From the NCBI GenBank assembly GCA_910587245.1, contig CAJULX010000014.1, forward strand, positions 1 to 49,588: a stretch of DNA of 49,588 bases. Direction: 5' to 3'. The translations under genes and the position numbers were made by a program. The first letter of the stretch is position 1, and each line of letters starts with the position of its first letter. This document shows, one piece after another, positions 23,831 to 30,698 of this stretch. Under the pieces are notes generated by a model. The model did not search any database, was not told the DNA's origin, and was given only the letters and a program-made list of their open reading frames with translations. The stretch comes from Candidatus Gastranaerophilales bacterium (GTDB taxonomy: Bacteria > Cyanobacteriota > Vampirovibrionia > Gastranaerophilales > Gastranaerophilaceae).

Positions 23831-24637
23831 ATGAATAATTTTAGAATAATAATTCTGATTGTAGCTTTTTTTGTGTGCTTTGTAAATTATACCGCTATGA
23901 ACGCTTTTGCAGGCGAAAATTTTAATTACAGCGTTTATACGCCTGAAACTTTTAAAAGCCTTAAAGATTTGAGCACTCCAAAGCCTTCGGGTACAGAGGC
24001 AAGTACTGCTCCAAAATTTGAAAACGGTTCTTCAGTTTTATTTATTGTTGATTTTTCAAATTCCATGAATGATAAAATGGGCAATAAAACCAAAATGCAG
24101 GTGGCGCTTGATACTTTAACCGTTATTCTGCCTAAAATTCCTGCCAATATTAAAACAGGGCTTCGCGTATACGGTTATAAAGCAGGTTTCACTTATCTTC
24201 AAGGGTGCATGGCATCAAAAATGGCGGTACCTTTTGCTTCAAAAAATGCCGATAATATTTTAGGGGCATTATATGCAACAAAAGCTGTGGGGTGGACTCC
24301 TATAACATATTCGCTAAAACAGGCTGTAAATATGGACTTTAGCGGTGTCACGGGTAAAAAACATATTGTTCTTTTAACCGACGGAGGAGAAAATTGTGAT
24401 GAAAGCCCCTGCACATATGCTATTGAGCTTATGAAAACCAGAGATGATATTTCAATTGATGTTATAGCCTTTGATATAGATGATTATGAGGCTAATGATC
24501 AGCTGAGATGTGCCGCAGTTGCCACGCGAGGGAAATTTTTCAGCGCAAATACTCCATATCAGCTTTTAGACAGCTTATTTGAAAGTTTAAATATTGATAA
24601 AAACGTAAAAGGTGTTATAAAAATTAATGAAAACTAA
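23831..24637 (+). CDS. Secreted or membrane-anchored VWA-domain protein
   Basis: A signal peptide or anchor (IIILIVAFFVCFVNYTAMNAFA, cut likely after AFA at 27) is followed by a von Willebrand factor A domain. The metal-ion site is intact: DFSNS (74-78), a Thr in GWTPITYSL and Asp in LLTDGGENCD. Two Cys pairs (GCMAS/ENCDESPC region) may form disulfides in the periplasm. The length is 268. TAGAAT ends 6 nt before the ATG without a ribosome site, so it is probably leaderless and shares control with the divergent nitroreductase. Such proteins usually bind a partner in a metal-dependent way; the partner is unknown. Confidence 0.82.
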   Translation: MNNFRIIILIVAFFVCFVNYTAMNAFAGENFNYSVYTPETFKSLKDLSTPKPSGTEASTAPKFENGSSVLFIVDFSNSMNDKMGNKTKMQVALDTLTVILPKIPANIKTGLRVYGYKAGFTYLQGCMASKMAVPFASKNADNILGALYATKAVGWTPITYSLKQAVNMDFSGVTGKKHIVLLTDGGENCDESPCTYAIELMKTRDDISIDVIAFDIDDYEANDQLRCAAVATRGKFFSANTPYQLLDSLFESLNIDKNVKGVIKINEN

Positions 24638-24659
24638 AGAAATTAAGGATTTGGAAGCT

Positions 24660-25085
24660 ATGAAATTATCTGAAAGCCTTGAGGATTACCTTGAAGCTAT
24701 TTATAACGAGGTAACAAAAAAGGGAGAGGCAAAAGTTACGGATATTTCAAATATTTTAAACGTCAAAAAGGCTTCTGTAACGGGGGCTTTGATTAATTTA
24801 AAAAATAAGGGGCTGATAAATTATGAACCTTATTCAAGCATAACGCTTACAAAACTCGGGGAAAAGCATGCGGCTGAAATAATTGAGCGGCATACTGTAA
24901 TGAGTGAATTTTTGGAAAATATTTTAAATTTATCCAAAGATGAGGCTATTGAAAATGCCTGCAAAATGGAACATATTATGAGCAAAGTTATGTTTGAGAG
25001 AATGACGAAATTTTCTGTTTTTATTCATGAGCTTTGTGAAAATTCACCTGAATTAAAGGAAAAAATCCAAAATCTTTATAAGTAA
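24660..25085 (+). CDS. DtxR/MntR-family metal-dependent regulator
   Basis: From ATG 24660 the protein begins MKLSESLEDYLEAIYNEVTKKGEAKVTDIS, the normal DtxR start, with AAGGA about 10 nt upstream. An in-frame ATG at 24627 overlaps the VWA gene by 11 nt and would add 11 residues; it has no ribosome site. The winged helix (VTDISNILNVKKASVTGALINLKNKGLI) is followed by the dimer and metal domain, with candidate ligands Glu and His in ERHTVMSEFLENIL and CKMEHIMS. No SH3 domain is present, so it resembles MntR in length (141). It should repress metal-uptake genes when Mn or Fe is bound; targets are not in view. Confidence 0.85.
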   Translation: MKLSESLEDYLEAIYNEVTKKGEAKVTDISNILNVKKASVTGALINLKNKGLINYEPYSSITLTKLGEKHAAEIIERHTVMSEFLENILNLSKDEAIENACKMEHIMSKVMFERMTKFSVFIHELCENSPELKEKIQNLYK

Positions 25086-25107
25086 AACGGATAAGCAGTT
25101 TAATAAA

Positions 25108-25143
25108 TTGCGCTATGCCGACGGAATATGCTAGTATAAATTT
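25108..25143 (+). promoter_or_regulatory. Leaderless promoter of the HigB-like toxin gene
   Basis: TTGCGC (25108-25113), an 18-nt spacer, TAGTAT (25132-25137), then 6 nt to the ATG. No ribosome site is present. Confidence 0.5.
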
Positions 25144-25500
25144 ATGGCAAAACGGACAGAGGCGCTGGAGGTTTATTTTTACAAAACAAGCTCAGGGAAC
25201 GAGCCTGTTCGTGAATGGTTAAAAAGCTTATCAAAAGAGGATATGAAAATAATCGGCTTTGATATTAAAACTGTTCAATACGGTTATCCTATAGGAATGC
25301 CTTTAACAAGAATTTTACATAATACAGGCGGTTTGGAAGAAGTCCGCTCAAATATTACAAATGGTATTGCAAGGGTTATTTTCTATGTTGAAAATAATAA
25401 AATGATACTTTTGCACGGTTTTATAAAGAAAACTCAAGCCACACCCCAAAAAGAATTAGACCTTGCAATTAAACGATATAAAGATTTATGCAAAAGATAA
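25144..25500 (+). CDS. higB: HigB-type toxin (RelE superfamily, phage Gp49-like)
   Basis: A 118-residue mRNA interferase of the Gp49/HigB group. The recognisable core is VREWLKSLSKEDMKIIGFDI (about 19-38), MPLTRILHNTGGLEEVRSNI (about 52-71) and the end motif ILLHGFIKKTQATPQKELDLA (about 88-108), with HGFxKKTQxTP diagnostic. It should cleave mRNA on the ribosome when free. Its antitoxin normally lies downstream on the same strand. Here the HigA-like gene is on the opposite strand, converging and overlapping by 15 nt (25486-25500). The toxin has its own leaderless promoter. Confidence 0.88.
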   Translation: MAKRTEALEVYFYKTSSGNEPVREWLKSLSKEDMKIIGFDIKTVQYGYPIGMPLTRILHNTGGLEEVRSNITNGIARVIFYVENNKMILLHGFIKKTQATPQKELDLAIKRYKDLCKR

Positions 25501-25770
25501 AATAATCTTTTTTCCTAAATATTTTGCAACTTTTTCAATGGTGTTTAAAGTAATGGATGTATTTTCAGGGTCTAAAATACGACAAACAGCAGTTCTTGAA
25601 GTTTCTAATTCCTTTGCAAGGCGGTTAACGGAAATATTTTCTTCTTTCATTTTTTGCTGCAATTCATAAGCTATAACCCTTTTTAAGGCAACGGCTTCTG
25701 ATTCCTGTAAAATATTTTCTTCTTCAAGGAAACTGTCAAAATCTGAACCTATGTGATTATTATCTAGCAT
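25486..25770 (-). CDS. higA: HigA-type antitoxin with XRE helix-turn-helix
   Basis: A 94-residue protein that should neutralise HigB and repress transcription. The N-terminal GSDFDSFLEEENI is the start typical of HigA-2-like antitoxins. The helix-turn-helix lies at about 45-90 (NISVNRLAKELETSRTAVCRIL, then TSITLNTIEKVAKYLGKKI). The 3' end overlaps the toxin gene by 15 nt tail to tail, so the two mRNAs are antisense to each other there. Several palindromes lie upstream (25771-25842), likely operators. The orientation relative to higB is unusual, but the family match of both proteins is good. Confidence 0.85.
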   Translation of the reverse strand: MLDNNHIGSDFDSFLEEENILQESEAVALKRVIAYELQQKMKEENISVNRLAKELETSRTAVCRILDPENTSITLNTIEKVAKYLGKKIILSFA

Positions 25771-25842
25771 ATAATGTTATTCTTTTTTGTTAACATGTTA
25801 TGTTTTTTTACTAACATTATTATTGTACCAAATTTGGTACAA
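25771..25842 (-). promoter_or_regulatory. Palindromic operator region of the HigA-like gene
   Basis: Three symmetric elements lie in 72 nt: a perfect 20-bp palindrome TTGTACCAAATTTGGTACAA (25823-25842); TAACATGTTA (25791-25800); and an outer inverted pair ATAATGTTA (25771-25779) and TAACATTAT (25812-25820). HigA-type proteins bind such palindromes as dimers. At least one may belong to another regulator. Confidence 0.65.
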
Positions 25843-25879
25843 TTTTCAACCCTGCATCACAAATTTAATAACTGAAATC

Positions 25880-26059
25880 TTACAATTTCCTCAAAATATT
25901 TTCAAGTTTTTTGTATTTTTCATCCACAAGGTTTATAGCCTGTAAATAATAGGCGGGGATTGTATCGTCACTTTCCATAAGCTTTATCAGCATATCTAAA
26001 ACCACTCTTGTTTCAATGGCGTAATCCTGTATGGTATCTGTAGTTTCTTTATCAGACAT
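25880..26059 (-). CDS. Small acidic helical protein, 59 aa
   Basis: The frame from ATG 26059 (MSDKETTDTIQDYAIETRVV... ending KKLENILRKL) is led by GGAG. It is two helices joined by ESDDTIPAYY, very like the layout of the proteins at 471-644 and 15272-15466. It lies upstream of, and in the same direction as, the HigA-like gene, with the palindromes between them. Its promoter region carries a perfect 23-bp palindrome (26077-26099). I do not recognise the family. Confidence 0.6.
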   Translation of the reverse strand: MSDKETTDTIQDYAIETRVVLDMLIKLMESDDTIPAYYLQAINLVDEKYKKLENILRKL

Positions 26060-26076
26060 TAAATTTTCTCCTTTTT

Positions 26077-26107
26077 TGTATGTGACAATGTCACATACAA
26101 TGTCAAT
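26077..26107 (-). promoter_or_regulatory. Perfect 23-bp palindrome over a promoter
   Basis: TGTATGTGACA (26077-26087) and TGTCACATACA (26089-26099) are exact inverted repeats about one central A. On the minus strand TTGACA (26102-26107) precedes it, so the palindrome fills the spacer and -10 area of the promoter of the 59-residue gene. It is a likely repressor site. A further TGTCA half-site follows at 26101. Confidence 0.65.
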
Positions 26108-26166
26108 CTATAAAGGAGTATAGCAATTAACTATTATTTTGTCTAGTACATTGTAAGGGTAATTGT

Positions 26167-26385
26167 ATGGAAAGAAAATTATTTCGCTCCGGAAACGGTT
26201 GGGTTTTATTCATTAATTCAACGCTTTTAGAGCTTATGAAAGTTAATCCCGAAACGGATATGGTGGAATACGTTATGGAAAACGACACCTTAAAAATCAA
26301 AAAAGCCGCTCCGTCTGCCGAACCGAAAAAAGTTAAAAAAGCTGCAGCTAAAAAATCTTCCGCCAAAAAAACGGAAGATAAATAA
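26167..26385 (+). CDS. AbrB/MazE-like domain with basic Lys-Ala-rich tail, 72 aa
   Basis: Residues 1-45 (MERKLFRSGNGWVLFINSTLLELMKV, then TDMVEYVMENDTLKIKKA) follow the swapped-hairpin AbrB pattern: a strand, a G-N-G turn, a short helix with LLELMKVNP, and closing strands. The last 27 residues are almost only Lys, Ala, Ser, Pro and Glu (KKVKKAAAKKSSAKKTEDK), as in histone H1-like tails. AAGGG precedes the ATG. The combination suggests a DNA-coating or antitoxin-like protein with extra non-specific DNA affinity. No toxin gene adjoins it directly. Confidence 0.6.
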   Translation: MERKLFRSGNGWVLFINSTLLELMKVNPETDMVEYVMENDTLKIKKAAPSAEPKKVKKAAAKKSSAKKTEDK

Positions 26386-26401
26386 ATATCCATTGTTAGG
26401 G

Positions 26402-26457
26402 TTGACAAACTTTTTCCTTTAAGATAATAATATCTTATTGTTAGTTAAAGCTAACAA
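26402..26457 (+). promoter_or_regulatory. Promoter and start-site hairpin before the 360-aa membrane protein
   Basis: TTGACA (26402-26407) is followed after 17 nt by TAATAA. At the expected start site lies TTGTTAG-TTAAAG-CTAACAA (26438-26457), a 7-bp hairpin whose first 13 bases are the same as at 20172-20184. A ribosome site (AAAGGA) leads to ATG 26512. Confidence 0.45.
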
Positions 26458-26511
26458 GGCGCAATTGAGCGTCAATATTGTAATGCAGTAAAATATCAAA
26501 AAGGAAAATTA

Positions 26512-27594
26512 ATGAACGTATCTGCCATAGGAAAATTTTTAGACCAGCCGATTTTAATTGCGAAATTAAAAAACCAAACACCGAAAATCTTAATCGGGGC
26601 GGCTTTAGCCTACGGTGCATACGATACAATGAAAGCTTCGAAAGAGGAGAGGAAAAACAGAGGAATTAAAAATGCAATTGTTTTAGGCACGGTGGCTGCG
26701 ACCTCTCTTATAAGCGCTTTCGGGCTCAGGGCAGGAAAAAAGCAAATATTTCAAGGGCTTGTAAACGTTAAAAAACCTGAAGATATTATTAAAGACAATG
26801 TTTTTGCCGTGGATAAATTTTTAAAAAATAATAACCCTGACGATAATATTAAAAAAGCGCTGAATAAGGCAAAAGACGGAGCTTTAAGCCTTAAAGACAC
26901 AAAAGAGATTTTGAAGCTGAATGATACTTATAAAGGCAAAGAAGAGCTTTTTGACACGCTTTTTTCCAAAAAAGAAGACTTGAGCGCAAAAGAAATCTTT
27001 AAAGAAACGGGAAGACTTTCCGTTTTGGGTTTAATGCCCGTAGCAGGCGGGGTTTTAGGAGGAATAGCCGCGGAAAAAATTACGGGTGAAGATTCTCCAA
27101 AATCCACATCAAATAAAATTAAAGAGGGCGCTTATCAGTTTTTAGCCAATATTTTTATGTGCAATGTAGGTGCCGCAGGGGCTTTATTTGCGGCGGAAAG
27201 ATTGCAAAAAGCTGGGAAAATCAAGGCTTTAAGCCCAATGGGGAAACTCGGGGTAATTACGGGCGGGATTTTTGTAACGGGAATTATGGGCGGAAGCCTT
27301 GCTGCAAACTGGATAGGAAAACACGTTTTAGACCCGATTTTTGACGGTAAAAAACAAGGGAAAACAAGGTTTGACAAAAATTTCGAAGACAAAAAAGATT
27401 TATACGAAGAAAGAAAACCCGAATTGCTTGATATAGCGCTGCACACGGATGATATAGCAACAGCGGGAGTGCTATCCGGGTTTAAATGGATAGAACCCAT
27501 GCTCCCTTTAATGTATACGATTTCTGGCTACCGCGCAGGCACAGGCTACCGCAACGGGGAAAAACATCCCCGTCAATCTCAGCTTCATAAATAA
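26512..27594 (+). CDS. Lineage-type integral membrane protein, 360 aa, function unknown
   Basis: Hydrophobic, glycine- and alanine-rich segments at about 26-42 (ILIGAALAYGAYDTM), 54-72 (IVLGTVAATSLISAFGL), 165-188, 205-225 (NIFMCNVGAAGALFAAERL) and 240-262 (LGVITGGIFVTGIMGGSLAANW) alternate with charged loops, so it is membrane-bound with about four to six spans. The segment at 85-165 is charged and soluble. AAAGGA precedes the ATG. I do not recognise a family. The style, short glycine-rich spans and Lys-rich loops, resembles the protein at 44293-45111. Its role is unknown. Confidence 0.6.
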   Translation: MNVSAIGKFLDQPILIAKLKNQTPKILIGAALAYGAYDTMKASKEERKNRGIKNAIVLGTVAATSLISAFGLRAGKKQIFQGLVNVKKPEDIIKDNVFAVDKFLKNNNPDDNIKKALNKAKDGALSLKDTKEILKLNDTYKGKEELFDTLFSKKEDLSAKEIFKETGRLSVLGLMPVAGGVLGGIAAEKITGEDSPKSTSNKIKEGAYQFLANIFMCNVGAAGALFAAERLQKAGKIKALSPMGKLGVITGGIFVTGIMGGSLAANWIGKHVLDPIFDGKKQGKTRFDKNFEDKKDLYEERKPELLDIALHTDDIATAGVLSGFKWIEPMLPLMYTISGYRAGTGYRNGEKHPRQSQLHK

Positions 27595-27607
27595 ACCTGC
27601 GGGTTTT
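27593..27607. terminator. Short bidirectional hairpin between convergent genes
   Basis: AAACC and GGTTT pair around TGCGG-type loop bases, with As on one side and Ts on the other. It sits between two stop codons only 12 nt apart. The stem is short, so its strength is doubtful. Confidence 0.35.
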
Positions 27608-28172
27608 AAAATTCTACCTTCGGCGCCTGTTTTTCGGTTTCGGTTATTTCAAAATATTCTCTCTGTTTAACACCTGAAATTGCAGCCACAAGCGCTGTCG
27701 GGAAAGTTCTAATCAAGGCATTTATTGATTTTACGCTTTCGTTATAATCCCTTCTTGCAACGGCAATACGGTTTTCTGTACCTGCAAGCTCATCCTGCAG
27801 CGCAATAAAAGATTTATCGGCTTTCAATTGAGGATAATTTTCCGCTATAGCAAGAAGCCTTGACAGAGCACTGTTTAATTCGCCCGCATTTTGCTGAACA
27901 GCTTTAACATCTTTAGAATTTATGGAGCCTGATAATTTTGCCCTTGCATCCGCAATATTTGTAAACACTTCTTTTTCGTGCGTTGCATATCCTTTAACGG
28001 TATTTACAAAATTCGGAATTAAATCATTTCTGCGTTTTAATTGGTTTTCTACCTGTGCCCAGTTTGCACTAACATTTTCATCCATAACCTGCAATTTGTT
28101 AAAAGTACCTACAAAAAATGAACCTATAACAAAAATTGCCGCTAAAATAATCAAAATTAAAGTATTTTTCAT
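27606..28172 (-). CDS. lemA: LemA family protein
   Basis: One N-terminal membrane span (about 4-24, TLILIILAAIFVIGSFFVG) is followed by a four-helix domain with the LemA marks NKLQVMDENVSANWAQVENQLKRRNDLIPN (about 25-54), ARAKL, ALSRLLAIAENYPQLKADKSF and ENRIAVARRDYNE (about 130-142). The length of 188 is typical. It lies 35 nt downstream of the TPM-domain gene on the same strand, the common lemA-ygcG pairing. GGAG precedes the ATG. The molecular role is not settled in the family; envelope maintenance is likely. Confidence 0.93.
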   Translation of the reverse strand: MKNTLILIILAAIFVIGSFFVGTFNKLQVMDENVSANWAQVENQLKRRNDLIPNFVNTVKGYATHEKEVFTNIADARAKLSGSINSKDVKAVQQNAGELNSALSRLLAIAENYPQLKADKSFIALQDELAGTENRIAVARRDYNESVKSINALIRTFPTALVAAISGVKQREYFEITETEKQAPKVEF

Positions 28173-28207
28173 AAATTTATTCTCCTGTTTTTAAATTGCA
28201 AATTTTA

Positions 28208-28906
28208 TTACCATCCTCTGGAAGCGCCGCCGCCGCCAAAGCCTCCGCCGCCGCCGAATTTTATCCCGCCGCCGCCGCCAAAACCGCGCGGCATACCGAA
28301 AAATATTAATCCGCCGGGGCCGCCTCTGCTGTTTATAATCATTAAAATAATTATAAACATTATTATAAATAAAATATCCGTATCATCAGATTCAGGCGCG
28401 GAGGGTTTTTCAAAAGAAAGCCGCACACCGTATCCTTCCGCCGTTTCATATGCAAAAGCCAGAGTTCCCTGAATAATTCCCGTTTCATAATCTTCTTTTT
28501 TAAAATAAGGAATCATATAATCATCAAGGATTCTGCCCGCTTTTGAATCGTTCATTATGCCTTCAAGCCCGTAGCCTGTTTCAATTCTTGCTTTTCTGTC
28601 ATAAGGCGCAACAAGTATCAAAGCACCGTTATTTAATTGTTTATCCCCTAATTTATATCTTCTTGCTATTTCAAGCGAAACATCTTCTATCGGTCTGCCG
28701 TCTAAAGAATTTAGGGTAACAACCGCAACATCGGCTTTTGTTTTTGACTGTAATTCAAGCAGGATTTGATTAAGAGCCGCTTCATTTGAAGATGAAATAA
28801 TATTTGCATTATCCGCAATAAAACCATTAAAGTTTAATGTTTCAAGACAAACACCTTGAAGAACTATTGAAAAAAATAAACAAATTAAAATCAAAAATTT
28901 TTTCAT
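28208..28906 (-). CDS. TPM-domain (YgcG-like) membrane protein with glycine-rich tail
   Basis: A signal peptide (1-20, KKFLILICLFFSIVLQGVC) is followed by the TPM domain (about 25-150): FIADNANIISSSNEAALNQIL, KTKADVAVVTL, NNGALILVAPYDRKARIETGYGLEG. A membrane span lies at about 173-193. The last 35 residues are Gly with Phe, Arg and Trp (GFGGGGGFGGGGASRGW), as in other YgcG-type proteins. The length is 232. It leads the two-gene unit with lemA. TPM domains elsewhere act in envelope or photosystem repair; the function here is inferred as envelope related. Confidence 0.9.
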   Translation of the reverse strand: MKKFLILICLFFSIVLQGVCLETLNFNGFIADNANIISSSNEAALNQILLELQSKTKADVAVVTLNSLDGRPIEDVSLEIARRYKLGDKQLNNGALILVAPYDRKARIETGYGLEGIMNDSKAGRILDDYMIPYFKKEDYETGIIQGTLAFAYETAEGYGVRLSFEKPSAPESDDTDILFIIMFIIILMIINSRGGPGGLIFFGMPRGFGGGGGIKFGGGGGFGGGGASRGW

Positions 28907-28931
28907 ATATAAATTTCATAATAACAGCGAG

Positions 28932-28991
28932 AAAGCTAAATATGCAATTGCTCTCTTGACTTTAGCTTTATAAATCTATACGATATTCTTT
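28932..28991 (+). promoter_or_regulatory. Leaderless promoter with flanking inverted repeat
   Basis: TTGACT (28956-28961), a 17-nt spacer, TACGAT (28979-28984), then 7 nt to ATG 28992. A perfect 9-bp inverted repeat, AAAGCTAAA (28932-28940) and TTTAGCTTT (28961-28969), brackets the -35 box, so a regulator may bind there. Confidence 0.6.
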
Positions 28992-30698
28992 ATGAAAGAG
29001 ATTTTTGTAGTTTCGCCCATAAAGCACCCCGAGGACATTTTAAACTTTACAAAAAAGGTTAAATGCAGAGAATTTTATGTTTATCACCACCGCTTTATGA
29101 AGCATATTACAGGCTGCGCGAATGCTGCACCCGGTTCAAAAGGCACTTTTGAATATATAAACGAATACATTAGCGCTGCAAAACAAACGAATTCAAAGAT
29201 TTATGTAAATTTTAAACATACCATAACCGAAGAAGACGTCACGGTTACAAAGAAATTTATAGAATTTTTAACTACAACTGAAATTGACGGAATTTTTGTA
29301 AATTCTTACGGAATTTTAGAAATTATAAAAACCATGGATCTGCCTTTTAAGGTAATAATCGATTCTTATTTTGATATTCATAACCTTTCGGGCGTTGAAT
29401 TTATGGAGATGTTTCATAAAATTGACGGGCTTATTATAACCGAGGAAGTTTATTTAAAAAATATCGAAAAAATCAGCAAATACGCTAAAATTCCATTATC
29501 CGTGGATTCCGATAATCTTCCTTATTTTGCGGATGACCTTATTAAATCAAGAGCGATAAGTTCTGTTGTAATTAAGGGAAAATTTGCAACAAGCGATGAG
29601 ATTCTTAACGGAATTAAACTTATAGAAAAAATTCTGGATAAACCAAAAATGTTTAAAGAACAAAAACTGCCCTTTAAACATGTAAGAAAAAGTTTTTATA
29701 AAACAAGCCACTATTCAGGCGAAATTTTATCCGCCACGGGAGAAGATTTTAAATTTGCAAACTACATTCAAAAATATGACTGGAAAATTAAATGTAAAAG
29801 GCTTGATAAAGATTTTAACTATTCAAAATTAAAACTGCCGAAATTAAACCTTCGTCTTTCAAGCTTAGAACAATTTAAAGAGCTTAAAAAATTTATAAAG
29901 ACAATGGGCTTTAACCCCGTTAATTCGATTGAATACGGCGAAGTAGCCTCAACTGTCGACCTTGCTTCACATCCTTTTGAAGAATTGATTAATAAGGCAA
30001 GAAAATTCTGTGCCGAATATAATATGGATTTAAATATTTCAACCCCGAGAATTCTTATCGAAAGGGATTTTGAAAGAGTTTATGAAACTGTAAAAATGCT
30101 CTGTTCAATGGAACCAAGACCAAAAACAGTTGTAATAAACAATATAGGCTTTTTCTGGACAAAAATGAATGACCCTGAATTTCAAAATACACCTGTAGAA
30201 ATAGGGAGCGGAATAAATCTTTTAAACAGTTATTCAATAAAATGTTTATCAAACCTTTATCCTATTGATGCGCTTGATTTTTCAGCATTAGGAGATGAAG
30301 AAAACATTATAAAATGTATTAAAAAAAGCAAAAAAATTATAAGAAATAAAAAAATACAGATTGCAGGCGGAAAAAGAGTAGAGAGCCTGGGGCTCTGCCC
30401 TTTAAATTGTAATTCCGCAATTGTTTCAAGGCTGACATGCTCTGCCCCGTGTCATAAAGGGCACTGGTCCGTTAAAGACCCTTCATTAAATAAAATTCTG
30501 CCTTTTGTTGTAGACGGTTTTTGCAAAATGCATATGTTTGAAGCGGATATTGAACAGGATTTTGATAAAATTCCTTATTATACGGAAATCGGCATTAATG
30601 AATTTGTGATTGATTTTCTTGCAATTCATTCAACCCTTCTGCCAAGGATTTTAAGGAATTTTCTCTGCGCTGTTTCAAATTTTAATTCACAACCTTAA
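28992..30698 (+). CDS. U32-family-like protein (peptidase/hydroxylase superfamily), divergent
   Basis: The 568-residue protein has two TIM-barrel-like parts. The C-terminal half has PVEIGSGINLLNSYSIKCLSNLYPIDALDFSALGDEENI, matching the U32 pattern of a Gly-rich loop, a NxxN segment and a final barrel strand. A Cys cluster (LGLCPLNCNSAIVS, LTCSAPCHKG; about 470-500) resembles the cluster of U32 proteins that may bind an iron-sulfur centre. The N-terminal half (VSPIKHPEDILNFT, CREFYVYHH) looks like a U32 start. Overall similarity is only moderate, and the reaction cannot be named; RNA or quinone hydroxylation is known for other members. It overlaps kdsA tail to tail by 17 nt. Confidence 0.6.
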   Translation: MKEIFVVSPIKHPEDILNFTKKVKCREFYVYHHRFMKHITGCANAAPGSKGTFEYINEYISAAKQTNSKIYVNFKHTITEEDVTVTKKFIEFLTTTEIDGIFVNSYGILEIIKTMDLPFKVIIDSYFDIHNLSGVEFMEMFHKIDGLIITEEVYLKNIEKISKYAKIPLSVDSDNLPYFADDLIKSRAISSVVIKGKFATSDEILNGIKLIEKILDKPKMFKEQKLPFKHVRKSFYKTSHYSGEILSATGEDFKFANYIQKYDWKIKCKRLDKDFNYSKLKLPKLNLRLSSLEQFKELKKFIKTMGFNPVNSIEYGEVASTVDLASHPFEELINKARKFCAEYNMDLNISTPRILIERDFERVYETVKMLCSMEPRPKTVVINNIGFFWTKMNDPEFQNTPVEIGSGINLLNSYSIKCLSNLYPIDALDFSALGDEENIIKCIKKSKKIIRNKKIQIAGGKRVESLGLCPLNCNSAIVSRLTCSAPCHKGHWSVKDPSLNKILPFVVDGFCKMHMFEADIEQDFDKIPYYTEIGINEFVIDFLAIHSTLLPRILRNFLCAVSNFNSQP

